Positions 1-12,062 of a DNA stretch of 64,000 bases are shown here, in pieces. The notes beneath the pieces are model-generated. The model saw nothing but the letters and a program-made list of their open reading frames with translations, was not told where the DNA came from and searched no databases. The stretch is from Lolium rigidum (Eukaryota; Streptophyta; Magnoliopsida; Poales; Poaceae). The stretch is taken from contig NW_025899911.1 in the NCBI RefSeq assembly GCF_022539505.1, positions 186,001 through 250,000 of the forward strand. The letters are read 5' to 3'. Made by a program: the position numbers and the translations under genes. Within the stretch, counting starts at the first letter, position 1, and the number at the start of each line of letters is the position of its first letter.

Positions 1-760
1 CAACATTAGATCTACCATTCACAAGCATAGACATAATAGCATCAATCTTATCACTCAAGGAGGAGGTTTCTTCAACAGAATTTACCTTCTTACCTTGTGG
101 AGCTCTTTCCGTGTGCCATTCAGAGTAATTTATCATCATATTATCAAGAAGCTTTGTTGCTTCACCAAGAGTGATGGACATAAAGGTACCTCCAGCAGCT
201 GAATCCAATAGGTTACGCGAAGAAAAGTTCAGTCCTGCATAAAAGGTTTGGATGATCATCCAAGTAGTCGATCCATGGGTTGGGCAATTTTTAACCAAAG
301 ATTTCATTCTTTCCCAAGCTTGTGCAACATGCTCATTATCCAATTGTTTAAAATTCATTATGCTACTCCTCAAAGATATAATTTTAGCAGGGGGATAATA
401 TCTACCAATAAAAGCATCCTTGCATTTAGTCCAAGAATCAATACTATTTCTAGGCAGAGATAGCAACCAATCTTTAGCTCTTCCTCTTAATGAGAAAGGA
501 AACAATTTTAATTTTATAATGTCACCATCTACATCTTTATACTTTTGCATTTCACAAAGTTCAACAAAATTATTGAGATGGGCTGCAGCATCATCAGAAC
601 TAACACCAGAAAATTGCTCTCTCATAACAAGATTCAAGAAAGCGAGTTTAATTTCAAAGAATTCTGCTGTAGTAGCAGGTGGAGCAATAGGTGTGCATAG
701 GAAATCATTATTATTTGTGGTAGTGAAGTCACACAACTTAGTATTTTCAGGAGTTCCCAT
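1..760 (-). CDS. gag: Gag polyprotein of element A (N-terminal part)
   Basis: Open frame from the ATG at 760 down to the window edge, about 253 codons with no stop. It contains the retrotransposon gag (Athila/Gypsy type) core: an F-x-G-V-x-S-D-D-A-A-A-H-L-x-N-F stretch, then R-G-R-A-K-D-W-L near residue 100, then Y-Y-P-P-A-K and A-W-E-R-M-K. Gag packages the element RNA into virus-like particles in the cytoplasm. The equivalent in element C (22450-21763) is disrupted by small indels, so this is the cleaner copy. No polymerase is visible because the element continues off the left edge. Confidence 0.85.
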   Translation of the reverse strand, partial: MGTPENTKLCDFTTTNNNDFLCTPIAPPATTAEFFEIKLAFLNLVMREQFSGVSSDDAAAHLNNFVELCEMQKYKDVDGDIIKLKLFPFSLRGRAKDWLLSLPRNSIDSWTKCKDAFIGRYYPPAKIISLRSSIMNFKQLDNEHVAQAWERMKSLVKNCPTHGSTTWMIIQTFYAGLNFSSRNLLDSAAGGTFMSITLGEATKLLDNMMINYSEWHTERAPQGKKVNSVEETSSLSDKIDAIMSMLVNGRSNV

Positions 761-984
761 TTTAGCAGTAGTAAATAAAGCAAACTAGATAAAATAAATG
801 CAAGTAACTAATTTTTTTGTGTTTTGATATAGAGTGCAAGACAGTAAATAATGTAAAGCTAGCAACTAATTTTTTTTGTGTTTTGATATAAGTGCAGCAA
901 ACAAAGTAGTAAATAAAATAAAGCAAGACAAAAACAAAGTAAAGAGATTGGATTGTGGAGACTCCCTTGCAGCGTGTCTTGATC

Positions 985-1001
985 TCCCCGGCAACGGCGC
1001 C
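985..1001 (-). other. Primer-binding site (tRNA-Asp), element A
   Basis: The plus strand reads TCCCCGGCAACGGCGCC, the 3' acceptor end of plant tRNA-Asp, so the minus strand is the complementary primer site. It lies 12 bases inside the LTR edge, the expected place for minus-strand priming. Confidence 0.85.
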
Positions 1002-1013
1002 GTAAAAAATGCT

Positions 1014-2613
1014 TGATGGCGTGTAAGACACACATCCGTTGGGAACCCCAAGAGGAAGGTGTGATGCGTACAGCAGCAAGTTTTCCCTCGTAAAGAAACC
1101 AAGGTTTATCGAACCAGGAGGAGCCAAGAAGCACGTCGAAGGTTGATGGCGGCGGGATGTAGTGCGGCGCAACACCAGGGATTCCGGCGCCAACGTGGAA
1201 CCTGCACAACACAACCAAAGCACCTTGCCCCAACGAAACAGTGAGGTTGTCAATCTCACCGGCTTGCTGTAACAAAGGATTAGATGTATAGTGTGGATGA
1301 TGATTGTTTGCGAGAAAACAAGTAGAACAAGTATTGCAAGAGATTGTATTCGATGTAAAAGAATGGACCGGGGTCCAGCAGTTCACTAGAGGTGTCTCTC
1401 CCATAAGATAAATAGCATGTTGGGTGAACAAATTACAGCTTGGGCAATTGACAAATAGAGAGGGCATGACCATGCACATACATGATATGATGAGTATAGT
1501 GAGATTTAATTGGGCATTACGACAAAGTACATAGACCGCTATCCAAGCATGCATCTATGCCTAAAAAGTCCACCTTCAGAGTTATCATCCGAACCCCTTC
1601 CAGTATTAAGTTGCAAACAACGGACAATTGCATTAAGTATGGTGCGTAATGTAATCAATAACTACATCCTCGGACATAGCATCAATGTTTTATCCCTAGT
1701 GGCAACAAGCACATCCACAACCTTAGAACTTTCTCGTCACTCGTCCTGCATTTAATGGAGGCATGAACCCACTATCGAGCATTAATACTCCCTCTTGGAG
1801 TTAAGAGTAAAAACTTGGCCGAGCCTCTACTAATAACGGAGAGCATGCAAGATCATAAACAACACATAGGTAATAGATTTATAATCAACATAACATAGTA
1901 TTCTCTATCCATCGGATCCCAACAACACAACATATAGCATTACAGATAGATGATCTTGATCATGTTAGGCAGCTCACAAGATCCGACAATGAAGCACATA
2001 AGGAGAAGACGACCATCTAGCTACTGCTATGGACCCATAGTCCAGGGGTGAACTACTCACTCATCACTCCGGAGGCGACCATGGCGGTGAAGAGTCCTCC
2101 GGGAGATGATTCCCCTCTCCGGCAGGGTGCCGGAGGCGATCTCCCGAATCCCCCGAGATGGGATTGGCGGCGGTGGCGTCTCAGTAAGGTATTCCGTATC
2201 GTGGCTCTCGGCATCGGGGGTTTCGCGACGAAGACTATATGTAGGCGGAAGGGCAGGTAAAGGGGCGTCACGAGGGGCCCACACACGTAGGCCGGCGCGG
2301 CCAAGGCCTGGGCCGCGCCGCCTCGTTGTCCGGCCACCTCGTGGCCCCACTTCGTAAGTACTCCGGTCTTCTGGAAGCTTCGTGGAAAAATAGGCCCCTG
2401 GGCGTTGATTTCGTCCAATTCCGAGAATATTTCCTTACTAGGATTTCTGAAACCAAAAACAGCAGAAAACAACAATCGGCTCTTCGGCATCTCTTTAATA
2501 GGTTAGTGCCAGAAAATGCATAAATATGACATAAAGTATGCATAAAACATGTAGATATCATCAATAATGTGGCATGGAACATAAGAAATTATCGATACAT
2601 CGGAGACGTATCA
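1014..2613 (-). repeat. 5' LTR of element A
   Basis: 1600-bp LTR in reverse orientation. Its edges are TGATGGCG on the left and GACGTATCA on the right. It aligns throughout with the LTRs at 16174-17770, 22707-24301, 52109-53703 and 57141-58737. The short ORFs inside it are not conserved in frame between copies and are not genes. Confidence 0.88.
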
Positions 2614-5600
2614 TGGTGTCATGTGAACATCGACTACATGATACTTCACCTTTATGGGCCTAGGGGAATGCATCTTTTATTCGTTTGCTAATAGTGGGCA
2701 TATGCTGGAATGAGATGCAACGATCAGAACCTCAATTGGTATATTCATGCATGAGTAAACAAATGAATCATAAAGCAAAGACTTTTCATGAATAGTACTT
2801 TCAAGACAAACGTCAATAAGTCTTGCATAAGAGTTAACTCATAAAGCAATAAATCAAAGTAAAGGTATTGAAGCAACACAAAGGAAGATTAAGTTTCAGC
2901 GGTTGCTTTCAACTTATAACATGTATATCTCATGGATATTGTCAATGTAACGTAATATAACTAGTGCAATATGCAAGTATGTAGGAATCAATGCACAGTT
3001 CACACAAGTGTTTGCTTCTTGAGGTGGAGAGAGATAGGCGAACCGACTCAACATAAAAGTAAAAGAAAGGCCCTTCGAAGAGGGAAGCATTGATTGCTAT
3101 ATTTGTGCTAGAGCTTTGGTTTTGAAAACAAGAAACAATTTTGTCAACGGTAGTAATAAAGCATATGTATTATGTAAATTATATCTTACAAGTTGCAAGC
3201 CTCATGCATAGTATACTAATAGTGCCCGCACCTTGTCCTAATTAGCTCGGATTACCGGGATTGTCATCGCAATACACATGTTTTAACCAAGTGTCACAAA
3301 GGGGTACCTCTATGCCGCCTGTACAAAGATCTAAGGAGAAAGCTCACATTGGATTTCTCGCTTTTGATTATTCTCAACTTAGACATCCATACCGGGACAA
3401 CATAGACAACAGATAATGGACTTCTCTTTAATGCATAAGCATGTAGCAACAATTAATGTTCTCATATGAGATTGAGGATATATGTCCAAAACTGAAACTT
3501 CCACCATGATTCATGGCTTTAGTTAGCGGCCCAATGTTCTTCTCTAACATTATGCATGCTCTAACCATTAAATGAGTGGTAAATCTCCCTTACTTCAGAC
3601 AAGACGAACATGCATAGCAACTCACATGATATTCAACAAAGAGTAGTTGATGGCGTCCCCAGGAACATGGTTATCGCACAACAAGCAACTTAATAAGAGA
3701 TAAAGTGCATAAGTACATATTCAATACCACAATAGTTTTTAGGCTATTTGTCCCATGAGCTATATATTGCAAAAGTAAATGATGGAAATTTTAAAGGTAG
3801 CACTCAAGCAATTTACTTTTGAATGGCGGAGAAATACCATGTAGTAGGTAGGTATGGTGGACACAAATGGCATAGTGGTTGGCTCAAGGATTTTGGATGC
3901 ATGAGAAGTATTCCCTCTCGATACAAGGTTTAGGCTAGCAAGGTGATTTGAAACAAACACAAGGATGAACCGGTGCAGAAAAACTCACATAAAAGACATA
4001 TTGTAAACATTATAAGACTCTACACCGTCTTCCTTGTTGTTCAAACTCAATACTAGAAGTTATCTAGACTTTAGAGAGACCAATTATGCAAACCAAATTT
4101 TAGCAAGCTCTATGTATTTCTTCATTAATAGGTGCAAAGTATATGATGCAAGAGCTTAAACATGAGCACAACAATTGCCAAGTATCAAATTATTCAAGAT
4201 ATTTTAGAATTACTACATGTAGCATTTCCCGATTCCAACCATATAACAATTTAACGAAGAAGATTCAACCTTCGCCATGAATACTATGAGTAAAGCCTAA
4301 GGACATATTTGTCCATATGAAACAGCGGAGCGTGTCTCTCTCCCACACAATGAATGCTAGGATCCATTTTATTAAAATAAAAACAAAAACTAAAACAAAC
4401 CGACGCTCCAAGCAAAGCACATAAGATGTGATGGAATAAAAATATAGTTTCAGGGGAGGAACCTGATAATGTTGTCGATGAAGAAGGGGATGCCTTGGGC
4501 ATCCCCAAGCTTAGACGCTTGAGTCTTCTTGAAATATGCAGGGGTGAACCACCGGGGCATCCCCAAGCTTAGAGCTTTCACTCTCCTTGATCATATTGTA
4601 TCATCTCCTCTCTTGATCCTTGAAAACTTCCTCCACACCAAACTCAAAACAACTCATTAGAGGGTTAGTGCACAATTAAAATTTACATGTTCAGAGGTGA
4701 CATAATAATTCTTAACACTTCTGGACATTGCACAAAGCTACTTAAAGTTAATGGAACAAAGAAATCCATCAAACATAACAAAACGAGGCAATGCGAAATA
4801 AAAGGCAGAATCTGTCAAAACAGAACAGTTCAGTAAATACGAATTTTATTGAGGCACCAGACTTGCTCAGATGAAAATGCTCAAATTGAATGAAAGTTGC
4901 GTACATATCCGGGGATCACTCACGTAAATTGGCATAATTTTCTGAGTTACCTACAGAGAATTAGGCCCAGATTCGCGACAGCAAAGAAATCTGTTTCTGC
5001 GCAGTAATTCAAATCTAGTATGAACCTTACTATCAACGACTTTACTTGGCACAACAATGCACAAAACTAAGATAAGGAGAGGTTGCTACAGTAGTAACAA
5101 CTTCAAAGAATCAAATATAAAATAAAAGTACTGTAGTAAAAACATGGGTTGTCTCCCATAAGCGCTTTTCTTTAACGCCTTTCAGCTAGGCGCATAAAGT
5201 GTATATCAAGTGTTATCAAGAGATGCAGTATCAACATTACCTTGGGCTTTACCCTTACCTTTCTTGTTCTTTTTCTACTCTTTGATTTAGGGAATATATG
5301 TCTACCCCCGGGTGTAGAGGTGAATTTTAGGGTGCCTTCTCCCATATCTATGACTCGCTCCCAATAGTTTCAGCTAGGGATCTTCCGAGTGTGATTTGTC
5401 CTGTTCCCGCACATTCAAGTAACAAGATAATCAATGAATATTGTTCTCCCAAGAACGGTTGTATGCACACCCGCAGCTATTCCTTTAGGAATTATAACGG
5501 AGTTATCAATAAGAGTTATTCCTTCTCCCCCTTCAACGAATCCCCAAAGTTTCAAAGATTCATGAATACTCTTAGGCATTAGGCAAAATTCAGACATAAT

Positions 5601-5674
5601 ATCACAATTGGCATGAAGAGTTTGGTCACCGATAACAATTTTAATAGTAGGATCTCATAATGAAGGTTCAGAGT

Positions 5675-6016
5675 TCAATAAACTTGATCAAGACGGTTAC
5701 GAACATATCTATAATTTTCATTCAAGCGAGATGCACTTGTCTCAAGAGTGTTTAATCTATTATAAATGCTAATAAGGGCTGAATCAAAGTTATTAGCTGA
5801 ATCATGTGATGCAACCAACTTCTTTATGGCATTAAAAGCTTGATCCCCATTGCAATGAAGGAAATCTCCTCCCACTACAACATCCAAGGCATATCTATAG
5901 CGAATCATAAGACCAAAATAAAAATTACTAAGGAGCAAACTTAGAGTCATTTGAGGTTCAGACTTTACGATAAGAAGTAAAAATTCTGGACCAAGCATCT
6001 TTAAAACTCTCCTCAA
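5675..6016 (-). pseudogene. Gag-like fragment in remnant B
   Basis: A 113-codon frame on the minus strand contains G-G-D-F-L-H-C-N followed by a run ending I-K-K-L-V-A-S-H and a coiled-coil-like C-terminus (S-R-L-N-E-N-Y). I recognise this style from gag regions of grass Gypsy elements that are related to, but distinct from, the gag in A and C. It has no start context or protease or polymerase neighbours. It is probably a relic of a recombinant element. Confidence 0.4.
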
Positions 6017-6285
6017 CCCCTTGTTTAAAAGTGAAGACTAATTCCTCGAGGTGAAGAAGTAACAGTACAGATAACTAGACATGGTAACAAAAGTAAAATG
6101 CAAGTAACTAATTTTTTTTGTGTTTTTGATATAGAGAACAAGACAGTAAATAAAGTAAAGCTAGCAACTAATTTTTTTGTGTTTTGATATAATGAAGCAA
6201 ATAAGAAAGTAAATAAAATAAAGCAAGACAAAAACAAAGTAAAGAGATTGGATTGTGGAGACTCCCTTGCGACGTAGTCTTGATC

Positions 6286-6377
6286 TCCCCGGCAACGGCG
6301 CCAGAAAAAGAGCTGTTGACGTGGGAGTTGAAAATCTTTGTGGTGTAACTTTTCTTCGTTCCCCGGCAACGGCGCCA
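6286..6377 (-). other. Duplicated tRNA-Asp primer-binding site, remnant B
   Basis: The 18-base tRNA-Asp 3' end (plus strand TCCCCGGCAACGGCGCCA) occurs twice, at 6286-6303 and 6360-6377, followed both times by GAAAAAGAGCT. The unit is about 74 bp. All other copies here have one site. The inner site is the one at normal distance from the LTR edge at 6389. Confidence 0.85.
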
Positions 6378-6388
6378 GAAAAAGAGCT

Positions 6389-7816
6389 TGATTGCGCGTA
6401 ATTAACACGTCCGTTGGGAACCCCAAGAGGAAGGTATGATGCGCACAGCAGCAAGTTTTCCCTCGCAAGAAACCAAGGTTATCGAACCAGTAGGAGCCAA
6501 GAAGCACGTTGAAGGTTGATGGCGGCGGGATGTAGTGCGGCGCAACACCGTGGATTCCGGCGCCAACGTGGAACCCGCACAACACAACCAAAGTACTTTG
6601 CCCCAACGAAACAAGGTGAGGTTGTCAATCTCACCGACTTGTCAGTAACAAAGGATTAGATGTATAGTGTGGATGATGATTGTTTGCAGAAAATAGTAGA
6701 ACAAGTATTGCAGTAGATTGTATTCGATGTAAAAGAATGGATCGGGGTCCACAGTTCACTAGAGGTGTCTCTCCCATAAGATAAACAGCATGTTGGGTTG
6801 ACAAATTAAAGTTGGGCAATTGACAAATAGAGAGGGCATGACCATGCACATACATGATATGATGAGTATTGTGAGATTTAATTGGGCATTACGACAAAGT
6901 ACATAGACCGCTATCCAGCATGCATCTATGCCTAAAAAGTCCACCTTCAGGTTATCATCCGAACCCCTTCCGCATTAAGTTGCAAACAATGCACAATTGC
7001 ATTAAGTATGGTGCGTAATGTAATCAATAACTACATCCTCGGACATAGCATCAATGTTTTATCCCTAGTGGCAACAGGACATCCACAACCTTAGAACTTT
7101 CTGTCACTGTCCCAGATTTAATGGAGGCATGAACCCACTATCGAGCATAAATACTCCCTCTTGGAGGCATGAACCCATTACGCACCATACTTAATGCAAT
7201 TGTCTGTTGTTTGCAACTTAATACTGGAAGGGGTTCAGATGATAACCTGAAAGTGGACTTTTTAGGCATAGATGCATGCTGGATAGCGGTCTATGTACTT
7301 TGTCGTAATGCCCTGATTAAATCTCATAGTACTCATCATGATATATGTATGTGCATTGTTATGCCTTCTTTATTTGTCAATTGCCCAAGCTGTAATTTGT
7401 TCACCCAACATCTCGTTTATCTTATGGGAGAGACACCGATAGTGAACTGTGGACCCCGGTCCTATTCTTTACATCTGAAATACAATCTACCGCAATTGTT
7501 CTTTACTCGTTCTTCGCAAACAATCATCATCATCCACACTATACATCTAATCCTTTGTTTACAGCAAGCCGGTGAGATTGACAACCTCACTGTTACGTTG
7601 GGGCAAAGTACTGTGATTGTGTTGTGCATGTTCCACGTTGGCGCCGGAATCCCTGGTGTTGCGCCGCACTACACTCCACCACCAACAACCTTCAACGTGC
7701 TTCTTGACTCCTACTGGTTCGATAAACCTTGGTTTCTTACTGAGGGAAACTTGCTGCTGTACGCATCACACCTTCCACTTGGGGTTCCCAACGGGCGTGT
7801 GCTTTACGCGTCATCA
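6389..7816. repeat. Inverted pair of truncated Sabrina-like LTRs
   Basis: 6389-7167 is the 3' portion of an LTR in reverse orientation. At about 7167-7180 the sequence flips, and to 7816 it is the same LTR portion in forward orientation, ending GCGTCATCA. The arms (about 6389-7016 and 7180-7816) are some 630 bp each with a spacer near 160 bp. A 232-codon frame at 7169-7867 runs through the forward arm; it is LTR sequence, not a gene. To the right, the 3' UTR of the interrupted zinc-finger gene begins. Confidence 0.8.
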
Positions 7817-8014
7817 CAAATCTACAGGGAATGTACGATAAATTCACACAGTCATATAGTAGAATAGGGATAGATAATAGGTTGCATACATCAGCCAAAC
7901 ATAGTAACAGGTTCGAGGTTCTTCACAGCACCATCATACTAACAACATAACAACAAGGGATCCCTAGCTAACAACAAAATAGGAGGCAGCAGCAGCACAC
8001 GTCCAGGACTCCGC
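7817..8014 (-). other. 3' UTR of the interrupted zinc-finger gene
   Basis: Non-coding sequence directly after the TAG at 8015 on the minus strand, up to the forward LTR edge at 7816. It is not found elsewhere in the window, unlike its surroundings. The LTR may have landed in the UTR or just downstream. Confidence 0.45.
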
Positions 8015-8060
8015 CTACCCCATCTGCCTCTGCCTCCACTTGTTGCTCCCCTTGGGAGCC

Positions 8061-9237
8061 TGTTATCACCAGGATTTAACCGCGATCAGGAGGTGGGCCG
8101 CGATCAAGATGGGCTTGGAAGAGTATATATGGAAAACCCTGAAGCGGCCTGACACGAAGGAATTGGGCTGAATTGCCCGTGTATCTTTATGGTAGATTAT
8201 ATGTTAGATTAAAAGTTAGAGTTTGTCTCGTGCACGGTTTAGTGCACGCCCACATTAGAAAGTCCCCTGGACTATAAATATGTACCTAGGGTTTATGGAA
8301 TAAACAACAACTCACGTTCAACCCCAAAAACAAACCAATCTCGGCGCATCGCCAACTCCTTCATCTCGAAGGTTTCTATCGGGTAAGCGACATGCTGCCT
8401 AGATCGCATCTTGCGATCTAGGCAGCACAAGCCCCACGTTGTTCATGCGTTGCTCGTACTCGAAGCGTTTTTGATGGCGAGCAACGTAGTTATCATTAGA
8501 TGTGTTAGGGTTAGCATTGTTCTTCGTTTAAGCATGCTTACGTAGTGCAACCCTTGCATATCTAGCCGTCCTCACGCCTATCTCAGGTGTGGGGGCGGCA
8601 CCCCGCTTGATCATTATTTAGTAGATCTGATCCGTTACGATTGCTCCTTGTTCTACAAGGATTAGTTTAATATCTGCAATAGTTTGGCCTTACAATGGGG
8701 GGAGGATCCAGTGGCACGTAGGGTGGCGTTCGCAAGTCCTAAACGGGATGTTCCTAGGATCAACTTCATGTTGGTTTTTTGGCCTTGTTTAGGATCGGCT
8801 TACGAGCACCGTGCGTGGCCGCAAGGCCCAACCTGGAGTAGGATGATCCGGTTATGCGGTGAAAACCCTAAATCGTCGTAGATCTCATTAGCTTTATCTT
8901 GATCAAGCAGGACCACCAAGTATTCGTGCACCCCGTACGGATCATGGGTGGATCGGCTCTTTGAGCCGATTCACGGGATAACCTGAGAGCCGATCGAGGC
9001 TCGTATTTAACGTTTACATGTATGCCCTGCAGGAAACTAAGCGAGGCAACCTCATCACCTTCCTGACCAGGTATAGGTCAGGTGGCACGCCCTTGCACTT
9101 CGCAAAGCCGCGTGTGACCAGAAGAGCATTGCGGGCCGTCGCTCGGAGGGGTCTCAGCCAGCCGCAGCTCTAGGCTCCCCCCGGCTCTACGAGTGTTGAC
9201 AAGGCCGCTGCCCGCCGGTGGGTTTTGGCGATCAACA
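8061..9237 (+). repeat. 5' LTR of element E
   Basis: 1177 bp. TATA-like ACTATAAATATG near 8271-8282 and an ATCTTGCGATC inverted repeat near 8400-8425 suggest the promoter and leader. The same features recur in the 3' LTR. Confidence 0.92.
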
Positions 9238-9262
9238 CATTCCGGCACGCCCGGTGGGACAA
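9238..9262 (+). other. Primer-binding site of element E
   Basis: Just inside the 5' LTR the sequence reads CATTCCGGCACGCCCGGTGG, the primer-site sequence I know from many grass Gypsy elements, where it usually begins TGGCACGCCC. The tRNA it pairs with I cannot name with confidence. Confidence 0.6.
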
Positions 9263-9298
9263 TCGTCCGCATCAACCACATCGTCATCTACATCCGAG

Positions 9299-12062
9299 AT
9301 GGCGGACGGCACGCCAGTCACCTACGAGGATCCGCCCGATGACCTCAAGAAGCAATACAACGAGATCAAGGCTACCCTCGAAGCCGACCTCATCGGCTCT
9401 TTTCGGAGAACCCGTTCCGGTGGCATCGGATGGAAGGGGTTCTCACCGAAGGTGCACTCGATGGGGTAGACCTCTCTCGCCCCGTCGGAGGAACGCACCG
9501 GGGTCCGCGGCAGGAGATCAACTACCCGGTGGCTCACTCGCTACACCGCCACTGCGAGAACTTGGTCAACGTCGCTGGAGCGTGTCGCTCGCGCGTGATC
9601 CAGGAGATCATGAGCCACCGCGTACTCGCCGTCGGGACCAGCTCTCGGGACGCATCAAGGAGAGTTGCCATTCCGAGTCCCGTCCACCGCTGCCATTTGC
9701 GTTGGCAGCACCTGCTGAAGTGCCGACTACACCGGCATTCCTCGTCTGACTGAATTGGTGGCGACTCCGAGTGACTACCGGTTCTTAATGGAGGCGCCTA
9801 AGGAGATCCCTCATGGGTACGCGTGCATGTATGTGCCGGATTGTGGTGACCGGGCACTCACAAACCAGGCCACAACATCGGGGACTCCGGCGAAGACGGG
9901 AGGAACGTCGGCGACAGAGCGAGACGTGGCTAACTAAATACGCCACACCGACGAAACTCCCGAGCCCAGCTCCTGCAGGCTGGCTCGGAGCTGGAAAAGC
10001 AAACGTGGCAGGCCAAGTACGCCACCCCGGCGAATCTTCGAGTGCAACTCCTACGGCCAGCACAGCGGATCAGATCGGTACCATCGCGAGAGACCAGTTC
10101 GGCATGATGCCGAAAAGAAGGGCAGTCGGCTATTCCAAGCCGTACCCTGACGATTACGAGATGATCCCGCTGCCACCAAAATATCGGCTCCCGACTTCTC
10201 CAAATTCGGTGGATCGGATGGCTCCGGCTCCATCGAGCACGTCGGCCCGATATTTGGCTCAACCGGGACCGGCTTCGGTGTCGGATCAGCTACGCGTGAG
10301 GCTCTTTTCACGAGTCCCTCACGGGATCGGCTTTTGGATGGTACACCTCTCTACCGGCGAACTCCATCCAGTCTTGGAAGCAATTGGAAGAACAGTTCCA
10401 TATGCAATACCATTCGAAGCTTCCGAGTCCGGCATTGCCGATCTAGCACAACTACGTCGAAGCGCGGGGAAACGGTGACGGAATACATCCGGCGCTTCAG
10501 GAATCTTAGGAACCGATGTTATTCGGTTCGTATAACCGAAAAGGAAGCGATCGAGTTGGCGATAGCAGGCCTTGCAACACAGCTCAAGGACATGGCCTCC
10601 CAAGCAGATTATCCCTCGGCGGCGCACATGGTTCGGAAACTATCGGCATATGAACAGCGCCACCCCGACCTGTACCAAGACAAGTTCAAGCGTGCGATAG
10701 TCATGGTCGATACGGAGGAGGATGAAGTGCCCGCGGGAGGCCAAGAGATAGCAGAGGCTGAGTGGACTCGGGGAGGAACCCCGTGGCCCGCAAATGGGTA
10801 AAGCCACCGGGGCCGCCCGGGGATTTGATTTTGACGTGACCAAGACCGAACAAATCTTCGACCTCCTGCTCAAGGAGAAACAGCTTGACGGTTCCCGAAG
10901 GTCTCAAGTTCCCCACGGCGAAAGAGCTAAACGGAAAGCCGTACCGCAAATTCCACAACTCGCTTTCCCATGCCACCAACGACTGCCGGGTGTGGCGTCG
11001 GCACATCCAAGCGGCGATAGAGAAGGGCGGCTAATTTTCAACCAGTACGCCATGAAGGTCGACACCCAACCCTTCCCCGCCGTTAACATGGTAGAAATCA
11101 CCTACCCCGAAGGTTGCCGACCGGGTCCCTCGTTCAAGCATCAACATGGTAGGACCTGGAAACCACTCTGGCAAAGATGGAGATGAGGGCAGCTGCTCTC
11201 ATAGCGAGGACACAGAGGAGGCCGCTCCACGCGATCGGCTCCATCATGATGGCAAGCGCTATGTCACAGAGGGAGAGGTGAAGAATATAAGATATCAGCG
11301 ACCCCTCTCTGATCACCTCCTCGACAAATATGTTAGCCAGTATGACCAACGCCGGCGACCCAATTACGATGATAGAGAAGATCGTTTGGCTAGAGAAGCC
11401 AGAAGACATCGTCGGCAGAATCGAGATGAGGAGGAGCACGAGCGCTGTGCCACGGAAGCATCCAGGGAGCAAGATGACAACACCGGACATCGGGACTGCC
11501 CCTTCTTCGGACACTCGCTGGGATTCAGGAATGAGCCGATTGCCCACAATCGGCAATTGCCCGAATGCAATCAGAAAAGAAGGAGGCAGCCAACGTGTCC
11601 GTGTTCGAGCGCTTAGGGCCTCTCCCGCCACAAAGCAAACGCGCCGAGTCACCTCGTTGGGCAGATCTTGAAGATTCGGAAGACGAGGGAGAAGTGGAAG
11701 AAGACAGGTACCACCGGCCAAGGTGGTGCCCCGACGGACTCAGCCCGTTCCCGAAGCGCGAGGTTCAGCGATTGCGCGGCCTGGAGGAAGCCGAAAGGTT
11801 GTACCCGCATACGCTAAGAAAGGCACGGCCTGATCTGGCTGCAAAGGTTCAGCGAACCCTGGATGAAGAGGGTCGTCCACGGAAAATGGAGTGGCGCCCT
11901 AAACAGAGGAAAGCCGATGATGAGACATCGGCCGGCACAAACATGGTACTCGTCTTGCCGACAGAGCGTAGCGCTCCACGACTCTACGGAGCACTCAAGG
12001 TGGACGACAGCAGGCGCATCAAGTCAGAGGTTGGGTTGGTTTCATCCAGCCGGACCAAGTAG
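9299..12062 (+). pseudogene. gag: Gag-like region of element E, frameshifted
   Basis: Translation starts at the ATG at 9299 (M-A-D-G-T-P) but must change frame at least five times. Recognisable pieces in order are Q-E-I-N-Y and H-S-L-H-R-H (about 9510-9560), K-E-I-P-H-G-Y (about 9800), the retrotransposon gag core with Y-I-R-R-F-R-N-L-R-N-R-C-Y (10483-10520) and A-Y-E-Q-R-H-P (about 10645), then F-H-N-S-L-S-H-A-T-N-D-C (about 10950). A CPFF...ECNQKK cysteine motif (about 11490-11590) and an acidic tail follow. Coding stops near 12062 with no protease or polymerase. Many frame changes fall near CG-rich words that also vary between the two LTRs, so some may be consensus errors. Confidence 0.75.

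Larger units (their letters stand above)
1..2613 (-). mobile_element. Sabrina-like Gypsy LTR retrotransposon A, left-truncated by window edge
   Basis: Reading leftward on the minus strand there is a 5' LTR (2613-1014), a primer-binding site (1001-985) and a gag reading frame (760-1) that leaves the window. The LTR start TGATACGTCTCCG-type (here with one substitution) and the tRNA-Asp primer site match elements C and D in this window, so family assignment within the window is firm; the name Sabrina is from memory of Triticeae repeats. The bases after the LTR (TGGTG, 2614-2618) would be the target duplication, but the partner is outside the window. Confidence 0.85.
2614..6388 (-). mobile_element. 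Remnant B: internal region of an older Sabrina-like element, chimeric
   Basis: From about 2700 to 5230 the sequence matches the non-coding 3' internal region of elements C and D in reverse orientation (compare 17830-20345 and 54550-57080). The polypurine tract and 3' LTR expected at its left are missing. 2614-2695 instead looks like a piece of an unrelated LTR, joined abruptly. At 5230-6060 the sequence leaves the C/D pattern and carries a different gag-like fragment, so the copy is a mosaic. No intact gene is present. Confidence 0.65.

Noticed and set aside
7169..7867. 232-codon frame
   Set aside because: Runs through an LTR piece; the equivalent frame is broken in other LTR copies.
11134..11721. 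195-codon minus frame in element E
   Set aside because: Antisense shadow of the gag cysteine-motif region.
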